A stretch of 37,592 nucleotides of DNA from Gemmatimonadota bacterium (lineage in GTDB: Bacteria; Gemmatimonadota; Gemmatimonadetes; Gemmatimonadales; GWC2-71-9): assembly GCA_017889745.1 (NCBI GenBank), contig JAGGAG010000004.1, positions 1 through 37,592 of the forward strand, written 5' to 3'. The notes below the pieces were generated by a model that had not been told where the DNA came from, ran no database searches, and saw only the letters and a list, made by a program, of their open reading frames with translations. Numbering within the stretch: the first letter of the stretch is position 1; the number at the start of each line of letters is the position of its first letter. Made by a program: the position numbers and the translations under genes. Below are positions 21,495 through 33,685 of this stretch, piece after piece.

Positions 21495-22259
21495 GCGTGC
21501 GGCTTCGCGCCGACCAGTGAACACCGTGAGGTCGCGCGGATTGACCAGCGACCCGCGCCAGCGGACGATCCGTTCTCGCCCCGGACCCACGGGCCGCACC
21601 ACCAGTTCCCCATTCAGTTGATAGCCCAGCGAGTCATCACCCCAGCGAACCGGATTCGTGGCGCCCGCCGCGAGCGTAGCCGGCGACCCCGAGTCGGGAT
21701 AGACGCAGAGCGCCGCCGCTCCATCGCAGGGTGCCACGCGGGCGAACGCCGGTGATCCCACCCATACGCTGAACGCCTGTTCCGCCGCGCGCAGATCAGC
21801 GGGCGACATTTCCGCCGGCGCGGGTGGAGAGGGCGGCGCGTTGAGGCGGAGGATCGTGCGCGTAGTGCGCACGACGAGCGCGCGCCCACCCTCGGTCCAG
21901 GCGAGCGCGAGCGGTGCGCCGGAGCTGTCGGGGAGCCCCAGCTCGCGCTCCGACCCGTTGAGCAGGTTCATGAGCCAGATGCGGGTGCGGGCGGTGTCGG
22001 ACTGCTCGCGCGAGCGGAGGAACGCGATCACCTCGCCCGTGGGCGAGAGCCGGGGCGACCACTCGGCCGGGAGCGAGAAGGTAAGCTGCACCGGGTCGGA
22101 TCCTTCCGGGCTCATGGCCCAGAGGTCGCCGCGGCCGTCGGGGGCATCCGCGACCAGCACCACGTAGGCGTCGCGACCGACCTCGAACTTGTGCCGCAGC
22201 GGCGGGAGCCCGGTGCAGGCCGCGAGTGCCAGGCCAAGCAGTGCCGTGCTACGGTGCAC
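21492..22259 (-). CDS. TolB-like beta-propeller lipoprotein
   Basis: This 255-residue protein has a short lipoprotein signal (MHRSTALLGLALAAC, lipidated Cys at 15). The body has WD40/TolB-type blades: DLWAMSPEGSDPVQLTFSLPAEWSPRLSPTGEVIAFLRS and RIWLMNLLNGSERELGLPDSSGAPLALAWTEGG, each with the (D/P)SP-DG-x-x-(I/L)-A-F pattern. It probably binds partners in the periplasm; no enzyme motif is visible. The GTG start overlaps the 3' end of the M1 peptidase gene by 11 bases, so it is the last gene of that operon. Confidence 0.8.
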   Translation of the reverse strand: MHRSTALLGLALAACTGLPPLRHKFEVGRDAYVVLVADAPDGRGDLWAMSPEGSDPVQLTFSLPAEWSPRLSPTGEVIAFLRSREQSDTARTRIWLMNLLNGSERELGLPDSSGAPLALAWTEGGRALVVRTTRTILRLNAPPSPPAPAEMSPADLRAAEQAFSVWVGSPAFARVAPCDGAAALCVYPDSGSPATLAAGATNPVRWGDDSLGYQLNGELVVRPVGPGRERIVRWRGSLVNPRDLTVFTGRREAAR

Positions 22260-23865
22260 GTTCGACCTTGGCCTGCAGCAGCCACTTGTCGTTCGGGTCG
22301 ACGACTACCGCCTCCGGGGCGCGTGACTCCGGCACCCTGACCCGGGTGGTGGCTCCGCTCGCATCGACCGTAACCAGCTTGCCGCCCACGTCGATCTCCA
22401 GCGCCGGAAGGCGCCGAAGGCCCCACCCCGGCGGCTGGACCTGCAGGATTTCCAGGTCGACCGCATTCCCGTTCCGGGTCCAGCGCACGGTGAGCATCGG
22501 GTAACCGGGCAGCATCAGCGCCTGCGTAAAGAACCAGTCGAGGTCCTGCCCCGATACCTCCTGCATCACCTCTTCGAAGTCGGACGACAGCGCAATGCCG
22601 TTACGGTAGCGACGGTAGTAGAGCTGAAGGCCGGCAAAGAAGGCCGAATCACCCACGATGTTGCGCAGCTCGTTCAGGACCCAGGCGCCCTTTGGATAGT
22701 TGTTGGTGCTCAAGAGCCCCATGAGATCGGTAGCCGTCGTGTCGACGATGGGCGTCTCCGTGACGGGGTTCTTCACGAACACGCCGTCCTTGCCCTTCTT
22801 CCCGAAGACAGCGTCGGCGTGCTGCCGCATCTTGGCCCGGAAGGCGCTGTCGCCGTGCACGTGGCCGAGCCAGAGAGCCGCGAGGTAGGTGGCAAACCCT
22901 TCCGACAGCCAGAGGTGATGCCAGTCGGCCTCGGTGACGGCGTCGCCGAACCACTGATGGGCCGTCTCGTGCGCGATGATCTCCTCGCCGACTTGCTTCG
23001 CCGGGTAGAGCTGGGCGGCGTAGAAGATGGCGGTGGCGTTCTCCATGCCCCCGAACCGGGTGCTGGTCTCGACGTGCGCCAGGCTGGGATAGGGGAACGG
23101 CCCGACCATCTGGCTGAAGTACTCGACGATGGCCGGCGCCACGCTGAACGCCTGCGCGGCGTAGGCCGAATCCTTCGGATAGGACCACGCGGTCTGGGGG
23201 ACGCAGGGTGCCGTGCACGACGCGGGCGTGAGTGCGGTTACCGCCATGCGCGCGGCGCCGAACACGAAATTCGACGGTGGAATGCGGGTCTCCAGCCGGT
23301 ACTGCCAGGCCGCACGGTTCCGGGCCAGCGTATCCACCTTCACCAGCGTCCCGTTGGCGATGACCTCGAGGTCGAACGGTACCTCCACGCGGAAGTTCAC
23401 TTCCGCCTTGTCGGAGGGATGATCCTGCACCGGCAGCCAGAGGTGGGCCCGGTCGGGCCAGTTGTCGGCGAAGAAGGTGCGGTTGCCGCTCGAATCGGTG
23501 CGCACCACGAGCCCGTCCCGCGCCACGCCATGGTACCTGATGCGGGTACGGAGGGTGTCTCCCGCCTGCTTGTCGTGCGGGATGTACACGATGTTGTCCT
23601 CGCGGCCGTAGGCGGTGCGATGCACCCGGGTGTTTTCCCGGCCGTCGATGAGCACGCGCACCACGCGCATGGCGGAATCGAGCGGAACGACCACGGGCGC
23701 GTCCGACCCCAGCACCCAGACGGTCTCCACCTCGCCCACGATGTGGGACCCGGTGTCGCTCACGGCGATCAGGATGTCGTAGCGGATGGCGTCGTGGACG
23801 GTCTTGACGGTATCGGCACGCGCGGCGAGCGGACCCTGCAGCGCGAACAGGAGAGCGAGGATCAT
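22249..23865 (-). CDS. M1-family zinc aminopeptidase, exported
   Basis: This 538-residue protein has a signal peptide (MILALLFALQGPLAARAD). The M1 metallopeptidase core is complete: exopeptidase motif GGMEN (272-276), zinc motif H299-E-T-A-H303, and third zinc ligand E322 in LWLSEGFATY, exactly 18 residues after the second histidine. The N-terminal beta domain (about 20-240) is as in the family, and the C-terminal part is short, without the long ARM-like domain of PepN. It should remove N-terminal amino acids from peptides in the periplasm. The ATG at 23865 overlaps the stop of the GNAT gene (ATGA). Confidence 0.92.
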   Translation of the reverse strand: MILALLFALQGPLAARADTVKTVHDAIRYDILIAVSDTGSHIVGEVETVWVLGSDAPVVVPLDSAMRVVRVLIDGRENTRVHRTAYGREDNIVYIPHDKQAGDTLRTRIRYHGVARDGLVVRTDSSGNRTFFADNWPDRAHLWLPVQDHPSDKAEVNFRVEVPFDLEVIANGTLVKVDTLARNRAAWQYRLETRIPPSNFVFGAARMAVTALTPASCTAPCVPQTAWSYPKDSAYAAQAFSVAPAIVEYFSQMVGPFPYPSLAHVETSTRFGGMENATAIFYAAQLYPAKQVGEEIIAHETAHQWFGDAVTEADWHHLWLSEGFATYLAALWLGHVHGDSAFRAKMRQHADAVFGKKGKDGVFVKNPVTETPIVDTTATDLMGLLSTNNYPKGAWVLNELRNIVGDSAFFAGLQLYYRRYRNGIALSSDFEEVMQEVSGQDLDWFFTQALMLPGYPMLTVRWTRNGNAVDLEILQVQPPGWGLRRLPALEIDVGGKLVTVDASGATTRVRVPESRAPEAVVVDPNDKWLLQAKVERAP

Positions 23866-24305
23866 TCTTCCCTGAGGCTCAGCGTGAAGTGGTAGGCGTT
23901 GATGTGCATCCCCTCCCGAAAATAGAAGCGATGCGCCCGGAAGCGGTGGACCCCGGAATCGAGGTCGAAGGAGTCGCAGTCCCTGTCGCGGGCGTACTGG
24001 ATGAGCCACTGGATCAGGGTAGCCCCGCAGGCGTGCGACCGGCTGGCCTCGGTGGTGACGAGGTCGTCGACGTACAGGTTCTTGCCGCGGGCGAGGATGA
24101 CGTTGATGCGGAACCCGGCCACCGCGCGGACCTCACCGTCCTTCTCCAGGGCGGCGAGGAGGTAGCCCTCCTTCTGCATCAGCCGGACCAGGCGGACGAA
24201 GGTCTCCTGGGCGAGATGCGGCCGCAGTTCCAGCATGACGGGGAAGCAGCGGGCGATTTGCTCGTCGGTCTCTGCCAGCCAGATCGCGGCGGCCGAGCCG
24301 GTCAC
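23862..24305 (-). CDS. GNAT-family N-acetyltransferase
   Basis: This 147-residue protein has the GNAT fold signals: AVAGFRINV (strand 4), YVDDLVTTEASRSHACGATLIQWLIQYARDRDC (acetyl-CoA loop, with RSHACGATL in place of the canonical Q/RxxGxG/A, and the following helix), and DLDSGVHRFRAHRFYFREGM (strand 5 and helix). It should transfer an acetyl group from acetyl-CoA to an amine; the substrate is unknown. The GTG start overlaps the stop of the Dabb gene by four bases, and its own stop overlaps the M1 peptidase start. Confidence 0.88.
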   Translation of the reverse strand: MTGSAAAIWLAETDEQIARCFPVMLELRPHLAQETFVRLVRLMQKEGYLLAALEKDGEVRAVAGFRINVILARGKNLYVDDLVTTEASRSHACGATLIQWLIQYARDRDCDSFDLDSGVHRFRAHRFYFREGMHINAYHFTLSLREE

Positions 24306-24601
24306 GCCGGCACCTCGAAGTCCATGGCCAGGCGCGCTTCCCGAATGGGCAGCAGGTACGTCTTCGCCACGTCGACGTGGTGGGGGTGATCGACGTAGCG
24401 CTTCACCGCCGCCATGTCATCGACCACCACCAGCAGGGCGTGGGTGTACTCGGAGCGGCTCTCGGCGAGGTTGGGCCCGAAGGAGACGGCACGGACCTCC
24501 GGGATGCGGCCCTTCATGCCAAGGAGCGCAGACCCTGCGGCCGCCACCTGCTCCGGCGTGGTGGAGGGAGCCCAGCGAAACAGGACGACGTGATGGATCA
24601 C
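24302..24601 (-). CDS. Dabb (stress-responsive A/B barrel) domain protein
   Basis: This 99-residue protein is a single Dabb domain: IHHVVLFRW at the start, then AAGSALLGMKGRIPEVRAVSFGPN and YTHALLVVVDDMAAVKRYVDHPHHVDV, which match the family motifs h-vlfkfk, l..l..ipgv and Y.hHp.H. Dabb proteins form dimeric alpha/beta barrels; some are small enzymes, many are unassigned. The start is GTG at 24601, immediately after a heptanucleotide repeat and without a Shine-Dalgarno. It is the first gene of a run of four coupled genes (Dabb, GNAT, M1, TolB-like). Confidence 0.88.
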   Translation of the reverse strand: MIHHVVLFRWAPSTTPEQVAAAGSALLGMKGRIPEVRAVSFGPNLAESRSEYTHALLVVVDDMAAVKRYVDHPHHVDVAKTYLLPIREARLAMDFEVPA

Positions 24602-24636
24602 GGGAGGAGCCAGGAGTCGGGAGTCGGGAGTTCAGA
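24602..24636. repeat. Heptanucleotide tandem repeat, locus E
   Basis: Five period-7 units: GGGAGGA, GCCAGGA, GTCGGGA, GTCGGGA, GTTCAGA (24602-24636). The array touches the GTG start codon of the Dabb gene (minus strand) and so would make up its 5' leader. Confidence 0.75.
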
Positions 24637-24670
24637 ACGGATGGAAGGTACTGCCACTGCGGCCGGGCGC

Positions 24671-24695
24671 GAAAAGGGCGGGCACCAGGCCCGCC
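24671..24695 (-). terminator. Rho-independent terminator of the small membrane protein gene
   Basis: On the minus strand a GC-only 8-bp stem (24688-24695 with 24675-24682) with a 5-nt loop is followed by TTTT (24674-24671). It lies just after the stop codon at 24700, and separates this gene from the Dabb operon. Confidence 0.85.
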
Positions 24696-24699
24696 CGTG

Positions 24700-24858
24700 C
24701 TATGTAGACAACGACTTGCGTTGCGTTCGGGCCCGGAAGGCCTTGTCGGCCTGTTGGTCGATGAAATCGGCGTCGACCGGCGACGAATGGAGCCCCCACC
24801 AGATGAGCGCCACCGCCGCGACCGCTGCCATGGCCATACCCAGCGTTGCCCCGTCCAT
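24700..24858 (-). CDS. 52-residue single-pass membrane protein
   Basis: The ATG at 24858 is preceded by a strong ribosome site (GGGGGAGA, 5 bases upstream). The protein has one membrane helix (about residues 7-23, GMAMAAVAAVALIWWGL) and a charged C-terminal tail (DADFIDQQADKAFRARTQRK). A longer frame extends upstream, but only this start has a good ribosome site. A clear terminator follows, so this is a real single-gene unit. Function unknown. Confidence 0.75.
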   Translation of the reverse strand: MDGATLGMAMAAVAAVALIWWGLHSSPVDADFIDQQADKAFRARTQRKSLST

Positions 24859-25054
24859 GGCATCTCCCCCTTCGGTGGTGTCGGCGTGCCGTACCGGCCG
24901 GGCGCCATCACCGGAATTCGCTGAAAGAGATATGCCACGATGAACGCGATGGTACAGCATCACTTCGCCGCGCTGGTGCACGTTTCGTCACCGCACTTGC
25001 GGCACACTCGCCATAGCACCCGCGCGGCGACGCGCTGGCGCTGTCGCGACGGCA
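24859..25054. other. Intergenic region upstream of the small membrane protein gene
   Basis: Besides the ribosome site of the small gene I see only GC-rich short inverted words (for example near 25020-25050) and no clear promoter, RNA gene or terminator with a T run for the kinase gene that ends at 25055. Confidence 0.5.
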
Positions 25055-26076
<1,022 letters not shown>

Positions 26077-26080
<4 letters not shown>

Positions 26081-27006
26081 ACCGGCGGTCCTGAGCGCTC
26101 CCCGGCACCGGCCTCCGCGATCCGCTCGAGCGTGCGGACCGCGGCATCGACGATTTCGCGGGCAAACCCGACATCGCGCTGGTCGAGTGGCGCGTCCGAC
26201 GCAGTGGTGCGGAGGAAGAACACGCCTGCGGGCTCACCCCGGAGCTCGAACCGAATCGCGATCGCTGAGCGGAGCGGCACCGGAAGTCCGTCGGCGTGCC
26301 AGGAAACCCGCACCGCCTCGTACAGTGGATCGGTGGCAACGTCTTCCACGTGTACCACGTCGCCGGTATCGAGCGCGCGGCGGAGCTCGGGATAGCGCGT
26401 CAGGTCCACCGGCAGCGACTGGATCGACGGGTCCTCATAGGCGGCGACGACAGTGCCCTGTGCGTCGCCCGGTTTGGCCAGGATGATGGAGCAGCGCGGA
26501 ATGCGGAGGCCCTGGGCCACTCGTCGCACCAGGAGCTGGAAGATCTCGGCCGCCGTGAGGCCGGTGGTGACGTCGGCCATCACGTTGGCCGGGGTGCGCA
26601 ATTCTCTCTCCGCCGCCTCGTCCTTCACCTCGTGGCGGGCGCGCAGCTGCGCCTTCACCCGGGCCACGAGTTCATGCACCCGGAACGGTTTGACGATGAA
26701 GTCCTGGGGGCCCGCCTCGAGGACGCGGTACACATCGGCATCGGGAGGGCGCGAGGAAAGGAGCAGCAGGCCCGGCGCGGGGGCGGGCGCCGCCGCGCGG
26801 AGCCGGGCCACCCCGGCGGCCGCATCCGCGCCGGCCGCCACGATGTCCACCAGCAGGAGCTCGGTCGGGCCGTCCGCGAAGGCCCCCTCCAGCTCGGTTA
26901 CATCGGGGATGGCTACCACCTCGAAGCCGTGCTCCCGCAGGACACGGATGAGCGTCCGCCCGAGGGCGAGATCGGGATCGAGGATAACGAGCCGCGGTGC
27001 GGTCAT
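26077..27006 (-). CDS. Response regulator receiver domain fused to a GAF domain
   Basis: This 309-residue protein has an N-terminal receiver domain with acidic pocket D10/D12, phosphoacceptor D54 (LLLVDIVAAG), S84 and K106 (FIVKPF). A GAF domain follows (about 145-300: TAAEIFQLLVRRVAQGLRIPRCSIILA and DVVHVEDVATDPLYEAV). There is no DNA-binding or other classical output domain. No histidine kinase is nearby; the next gene codes for a Ser/Thr kinase, coupled by a four-base overlap, which suggests the two proteins act together. Its ATG overlaps the stop of the threonine dehydratase gene (ATGA). Confidence 0.9.
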
Positions 27007-27966
27007 CCCGCGATGAATCTTGCGAACACCGCATCGTCCACGTTGCCGCCCGAGGCGATCACGGCGACTGGGCCTTTCGGCCGGTAGCGGCCGGCGAGGA
27101 GCGCCGCCACGGAGGCCGCGCCGGAGGGCTCGACCCTGAGGCCGGCCTCTTCGTGCAGGTGCTTCACGGCGGCGCCGATGTCGGCGTCGCTCACCTGCAC
27201 CGCCTCGCGCACGGCATCGCGGAACACTTCGAATGGCAGGCGGCCGACACTGGGAGGAATGAGGCCGTCAGCCACGCTGGTCGGGGCCTCGAGCGTCACC
27301 GGGGCGCCGGCGCGAAGGGCCGCGGCGGCTTTCGCAGCGTGCTCCGGCTCCACCGCGACGAGGTCGACGTCCGCACCGGTCGCCGCGATGGCGGCCGCGG
27401 CACCAGCCAGCAGCCCGCCGCCACCAACCTGCACCAGGAGCGCCCGCACGTCGGGCCACTCCTGGAGGATTTCCAGGGTGAGGGTTCCCTGCCCCGCGAT
27501 CACGTCGGCGTGTTCGTAGGGCGGGATGAGCACCAGGCCCTCGCGCTCGGCGATGTCGGCACAGACCTTCACCCGTTCATGCCGCTCGACGAAGACGATT
27601 TCGGCGCCGTGGCTCTTCACGCCCGCCACCTTCACGGCGGGCGAGTCCTTGGGCATGACGATGACGGTGCGCACGCCGAAGCGCTTCCCGGCAAAGGCGA
27701 CGGCCTGGGCGTGGTTTCCGCTGGAGTGCGTGACGATGCCGCGAGCCCGCACGGAGGGTTCGAGGCGGGCGATGGCAGTCCAGGCACCACGGATCTTGAA
27801 GGCGCCGATAGGCTGGAGAAATTCGGCCTTGAGCCGGACGGGCACGCCGACCCGGCGCGACAGCGCCTCGAGCGGGATCAGCGGCGTCCGGACGGCGACC
27901 CCCTCGAGCCCCAGCGCCGCGCGCCGGAGGTTCGCGAGATCCACCAGCGGCGGCCGGACCGCCGCT

Positions 27967-27974
<8 letters not shown>
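27003..27974 (-). CDS. Threonine/serine dehydratase (PLP-dependent, no ACT domain)
   Basis: This 323-residue fold-type II PLP enzyme has the Schiff-base lysine K60 (GAFKIRGA), the phosphate loop GGGGLLAG, SSGNHAQ (84-90) and the C-terminal SGGN that contacts the cofactor ring. It should deaminate threonine to 2-oxobutanoate and serine to pyruvate. The lack of a C-terminal ACT domain places it with the catabolic or serine racemase-like group, not the isoleucine-inhibited IlvA. The ATG at 27974 overlaps the end of gyrA by 8 bases. A longer frame inside gyrA is less likely. Confidence 0.9.
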
Positions 27975-30453
<2,479 letters not shown>

Positions 30454-30543
30454 GAGCGTCCAGGGTCGGGTGGGTCAGCGGCCGTTTCGGGCGGCCGGAA
30501 CAGGCGCGAAAGATACCCGGGACGCGGGGGCTGCGGCAAGCGG

Positions 30544-30580
30544 AAAAGTGGCGCCTAAGCGCTTGAACGACAAACGCTTA
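30544..30580 (-). terminator. Terminator of the efflux operon
   Basis: On the minus strand TAAGCGTTTG and CAAGCGCTTA (30580 down to 30556) form a 10-bp stem with one G-T pair and a 5-nt loop; a TTTT follows after 8 bases (30547-30544). The stem begins at the TAA stop of the RND gene, so the stop codon is part of the hairpin. Confidence 0.6.
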
Positions 30581-33500
30581 TGTGGTGCCCTCCGACCGGA
30601 CCACGGTTCCGGCCCGCCGGGTCGCGAACCAGTGCTGCAGTTCGTCGAACCAGACGTAGAAGACCGGCGTGACGTAGAGCGTCACCAGCTGGGAAAAAGC
30701 GAGGCCTCCCACCACGGCCAGGCCGAGCGGCCGGCGCGACTCGGCGCCCGCGCCGTGGCCGAGGGCGATCGGCAGCGTGCCCATGAGCGCGGCGAAGGTG
30801 GTCATCATGATCGGGCGGAAGCGGGCCGACGCCGCCTCGAGGATCGAGGCCTCCGGCCCCTTCCCGCGCCGCTCGGCCTCGATGGCGAAGTCGATCATCA
30901 TGATCGCGTTCTTCTTGACCAGGCCCACCAGCAGGATGATGCCGACGAAGGCGTACACGCTCAGGTCCTGCCGGAAGATCAGCAGCGTCAGCAGCGCGCC
31001 AAAGCCGGCGAACGGCAGGCCGGTGAGGATGGTGAGCGGGTGGATGAAGCTCTCGTACAGGATGCCGAGCACGATGTAGATCACCGCGACGGCAAGGATC
31101 AGGAGGATGAGCAGGCCCTGCTGCGCATCGGCAAAGGCCTGCGCCGCGCCGGAGAAGCTCGCGGTGATGCCGGTGCCCACGATGGGAGCGGCTGCCGTCT
31201 CGACCGCCTTCACGGCGTCGCCGATGGCCACGCCGGGAGCCAGGTTGAACGAGATGGTGACCGACGGGAGTTGTCCCGAGTGGTTCACCGAGAGCGGACC
31301 CACCGTCTCGGTGACCGTCGCCAGTGCCGTCAGCGGCACCAGGGTGCCGTTCGGGGCCCGCACGGAGAGCAGCCGCATGGCATCGAGGTCACGCTGGTAC
31401 TGCGGCAGCAGTTCCATCACCACGAAGTACTGGTTGTTGTCGGTGAAGATGGTGGACACCTGGCCGGCGCCGTAGGCGTTGTAGAGCGCCTGCTCGATCT
31501 GCTGCACGGTGACGCCCAGCGACGACGCGCGGTCGCGGTCGATGGCGACGTTGATCTGCGGGTTCTTGATCTGCAGGTCGCTGGTCACGTCGCGCAACTG
31601 TGGCAGCGCCGCGAGGGCCGCCTCGAGCTTCTTGTCGGTGGCGTAGAGCTGGCCGATGTCGCTTCCCTGCAGGGTGTACTGGTAGAGGCTCTTGGACGAG
31701 CGGCCGCCGATGTTGATGGGTGGCGGGTTGGTGAAGTACACGCGAATGCCGGGTACCGCCGAGAGCTTGCGGGTGAGCTGCCGTGCCACGGCATCGGCGT
31801 CGAGCTTCCGGTCCCGGCGCGGCTTGAGCCTCACGATGAACCGGCCCTGGTTGCTGGCCGCCGCGCGCCCACCCGACCCGATCGCCGACATGAAGCCGGC
31901 CACGTTCTCATCCGCCACCAGGATCGCCATCGCCGCCTGCTGGTACCGCATCATCGCCTCGAACGAGGTGCCCTCCGCCGCCTCGGTGGTGCCCCGCAGC
32001 TGGTCCTGGTCCTCGCTGGGGATGAACCCCTTGGGCACCAACTGCCAGAGCACCACGGTGCCCGCCAGTACCAGGGCACTGAACCCGAGCGCCACCGGTC
32101 GATGGGCCATGACCCATGCCAGCGACCGCTCGTAAGCGCGGAGTGTCGCCTCATAGCCACGCTCGAACCATGCGGTGGCCTGCTCCACCCGGCTCCGCTT
32201 GCCGCCGTGGTGCGGCCTGAGGAACCGGCTGCCAAGCATCGGGGTCAGCGTCAGCGACACGAACGCCGACACCAGGATCGATACCGCGATGGTGACGGAG
32301 AACTCGCGGAAGAGCCGCCCGACGATGCCGCCCAGGAACAGGAGCGGAATGAACACCGCCACGAGCGACAGCGTCATCGAAAGGATGGTGAAGCCGATTT
32401 CCTTCGACCCGTTGAGCGCGGCCTGCATCGGCTTCTCGCCCATTTCCATGTGGCGCACGATGTTCTCGAGCATCACGATGGCGTCGTCCACCACGAAGCC
32501 CACCGACAGCGTGAGGGCCATGAGCGACAGGTTGTCGAGGCTGTAGCCCAGCACCTTCATGACGGCGAAGGTGCCGAGCAGGGACATCGGCAGGGCCAGG
32601 CTCGGGATGACGGTCGCCGAGAGGTTCCTGAGGAACAGGAAGATGACCAGCACCACGAGGCACAGCGTGAGGTACAGGGTGAACTTCACGTCGTCTACCG
32701 ACTTCCGGATCGTCTCCGAGCGGTCGTAGATGGTGGTCACGTCCACCGACGGCGGCAGGCTGAGGCCGATCTCCTGCATCGTCTTCCGCACCCGGGCCGC
32801 CACCTCGACGGTGTTGGTGCCGGGCTGCCGGTAGATGGTGAGCACGATGCCGCGGGTCTGGTTGTACCAGGCGGCGGCCTTGGTGTCCTGCACGCTGTCG
32901 ATGACCCGGCCGAGGTCTTCCAGCCGCACCGGCCGCCCGTTGCGCCAGGCCACGATGAGCGGCCGGAATTCCGAGGCATTCTGCAGCTGGCCGGTGGCCT
33001 GCACGGCATAGGCGCGGTCGGTGCCCCAGAGGATGCCGGTGGGCATGTTGACGTTGCCCTGGTCGATGGCATCGCTCACCTCGTCGATGCCGATCTGGCG
33101 CGCTGCCATCGCCTGGGGATCGAGCTGCACCCGTACCGCGTACTTCTGGGAGCCGAACACCCGCACCTGCGCCACGCCCTCCACCGTGGAAAGCCGCTGG
33201 CCGATGTTCACCTGCCCGAACTCATCCAGCTGCGACAGCCTCAGCGAAGGTGAGGTGAGGGCATACACGATGATCGGCGACTGCGACGGGTCCACCTTCT
33301 GGTAGGTGGGCGGCACGATGTTCTGCGGCAGCTGCCGGAGGGTCTGGGTGATGGCAGCCTGCACGTCGCTCGCGGCCGCGTCGATGTCGCGGTCGAGCGC
33401 GAACTGCAGGGCGATCTCTGTGCTGCCCTGGAAGCTGGTGGAGGTGATCGCTTCGAGGCCGGCGATGGTGGAGAATTGCTTCTCGAGCGGCGTGGCGACC

Positions 33501-33685
33501 GATGCAGCCATCGTGGTGGGGCTCGCACCCGGCACCGACGCGCTCACCGAGATCGTGGGATAGTCCACCGGCGGGAGGTCGCTCACCGGCAGGCTGCGGT
33601 AGGCGGCCAGCCCGAACACGAGGATCCCGGACATGACGAGCGTGGTCATGACCGGGCGCTTGATGAACGGTTCGCTCAGGTTCAC
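30578..33685 (-). CDS. RND efflux transporter permease
   Basis: This 1035-residue protein is a full-length HAE1-type RND pump (AcrB/MdtB-like). Landmarks: N-terminal SEPFIKRPVMTTLVM, the two large periplasmic loops, TM4 with the proton-relay aspartate pair in GFVVDDAIVMLENI, GGIVGRLFREFSVTIAVSILVSAFVSLTLTPML, and in the second half GLVKKNAIMMIDFA and RFRPIMMTTFAALMGTLPIALG. It should export drugs, detergents or metabolites using the proton gradient together with the MFP and TolC genes just upstream. The GTG start overlaps the MFP stop by four bases (GTGA). Substrate range cannot be told. Confidence 0.96.
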   Translation of the reverse strand: MNLSEPFIKRPVMTTLVMSGILVFGLAAYRSLPVSDLPPVDYPTISVSASVPGASPTTMAASVATPLEKQFSTIAGLEAITSTSFQGSTEIALQFALDRDIDAAASDVQAAITQTLRQLPQNIVPPTYQKVDPSQSPIIVYALTSPSLRLSQLDEFGQVNIGQRLSTVEGVAQVRVFGSQKYAVRVQLDPQAMAARQIGIDEVSDAIDQGNVNMPTGILWGTDRAYAVQATGQLQNASEFRPLIVAWRNGRPVRLEDLGRVIDSVQDTKAAAWYNQTRGIVLTIYRQPGTNTVEVAARVRKTMQEIGLSLPPSVDVTTIYDRSETIRKSVDDVKFTLYLTLCLVVLVIFLFLRNLSATVIPSLALPMSLLGTFAVMKVLGYSLDNLSLMALTLSVGFVVDDAIVMLENIVRHMEMGEKPMQAALNGSKEIGFTILSMTLSLVAVFIPLLFLGGIVGRLFREFSVTIAVSILVSAFVSLTLTPMLGSRFLRPHHGGKRSRVEQATAWFERGYEATLRAYERSLAWVMAHRPVALGFSALVLAGTVVLWQLVPKGFIPSEDQDQLRGTTEAAEGTSFEAMMRYQQAAMAILVADENVAGFMSAIGSGGRAAASNQGRFIVRLKPRRDRKLDADAVARQLTRKLSAVPGIRVYFTNPPPINIGGRSSKSLYQYTLQGSDIGQLYATDKKLEAALAALPQLRDVTSDLQIKNPQINVAIDRDRASSLGVTVQQIEQALYNAYGAGQVSTIFTDNNQYFVVMELLPQYQRDLDAMRLLSVRAPNGTLVPLTALATVTETVGPLSVNHSGQLPSVTISFNLAPGVAIGDAVKAVETAAAPIVGTGITASFSGAAQAFADAQQGLLILLILAVAVIYIVLGILYESFIHPLTILTGLPFAGFGALLTLLIFRQDLSVYAFVGIILLVGLVKKNAIMMIDFAIEAERRGKGPEASILEAASARFRPIMMTTFAALMGTLPIALGHGAGAESRRPLGLAVVGGLAFSQLVTLYVTPVFYVWFDELQHWFATRRAGTVVRSEGTT

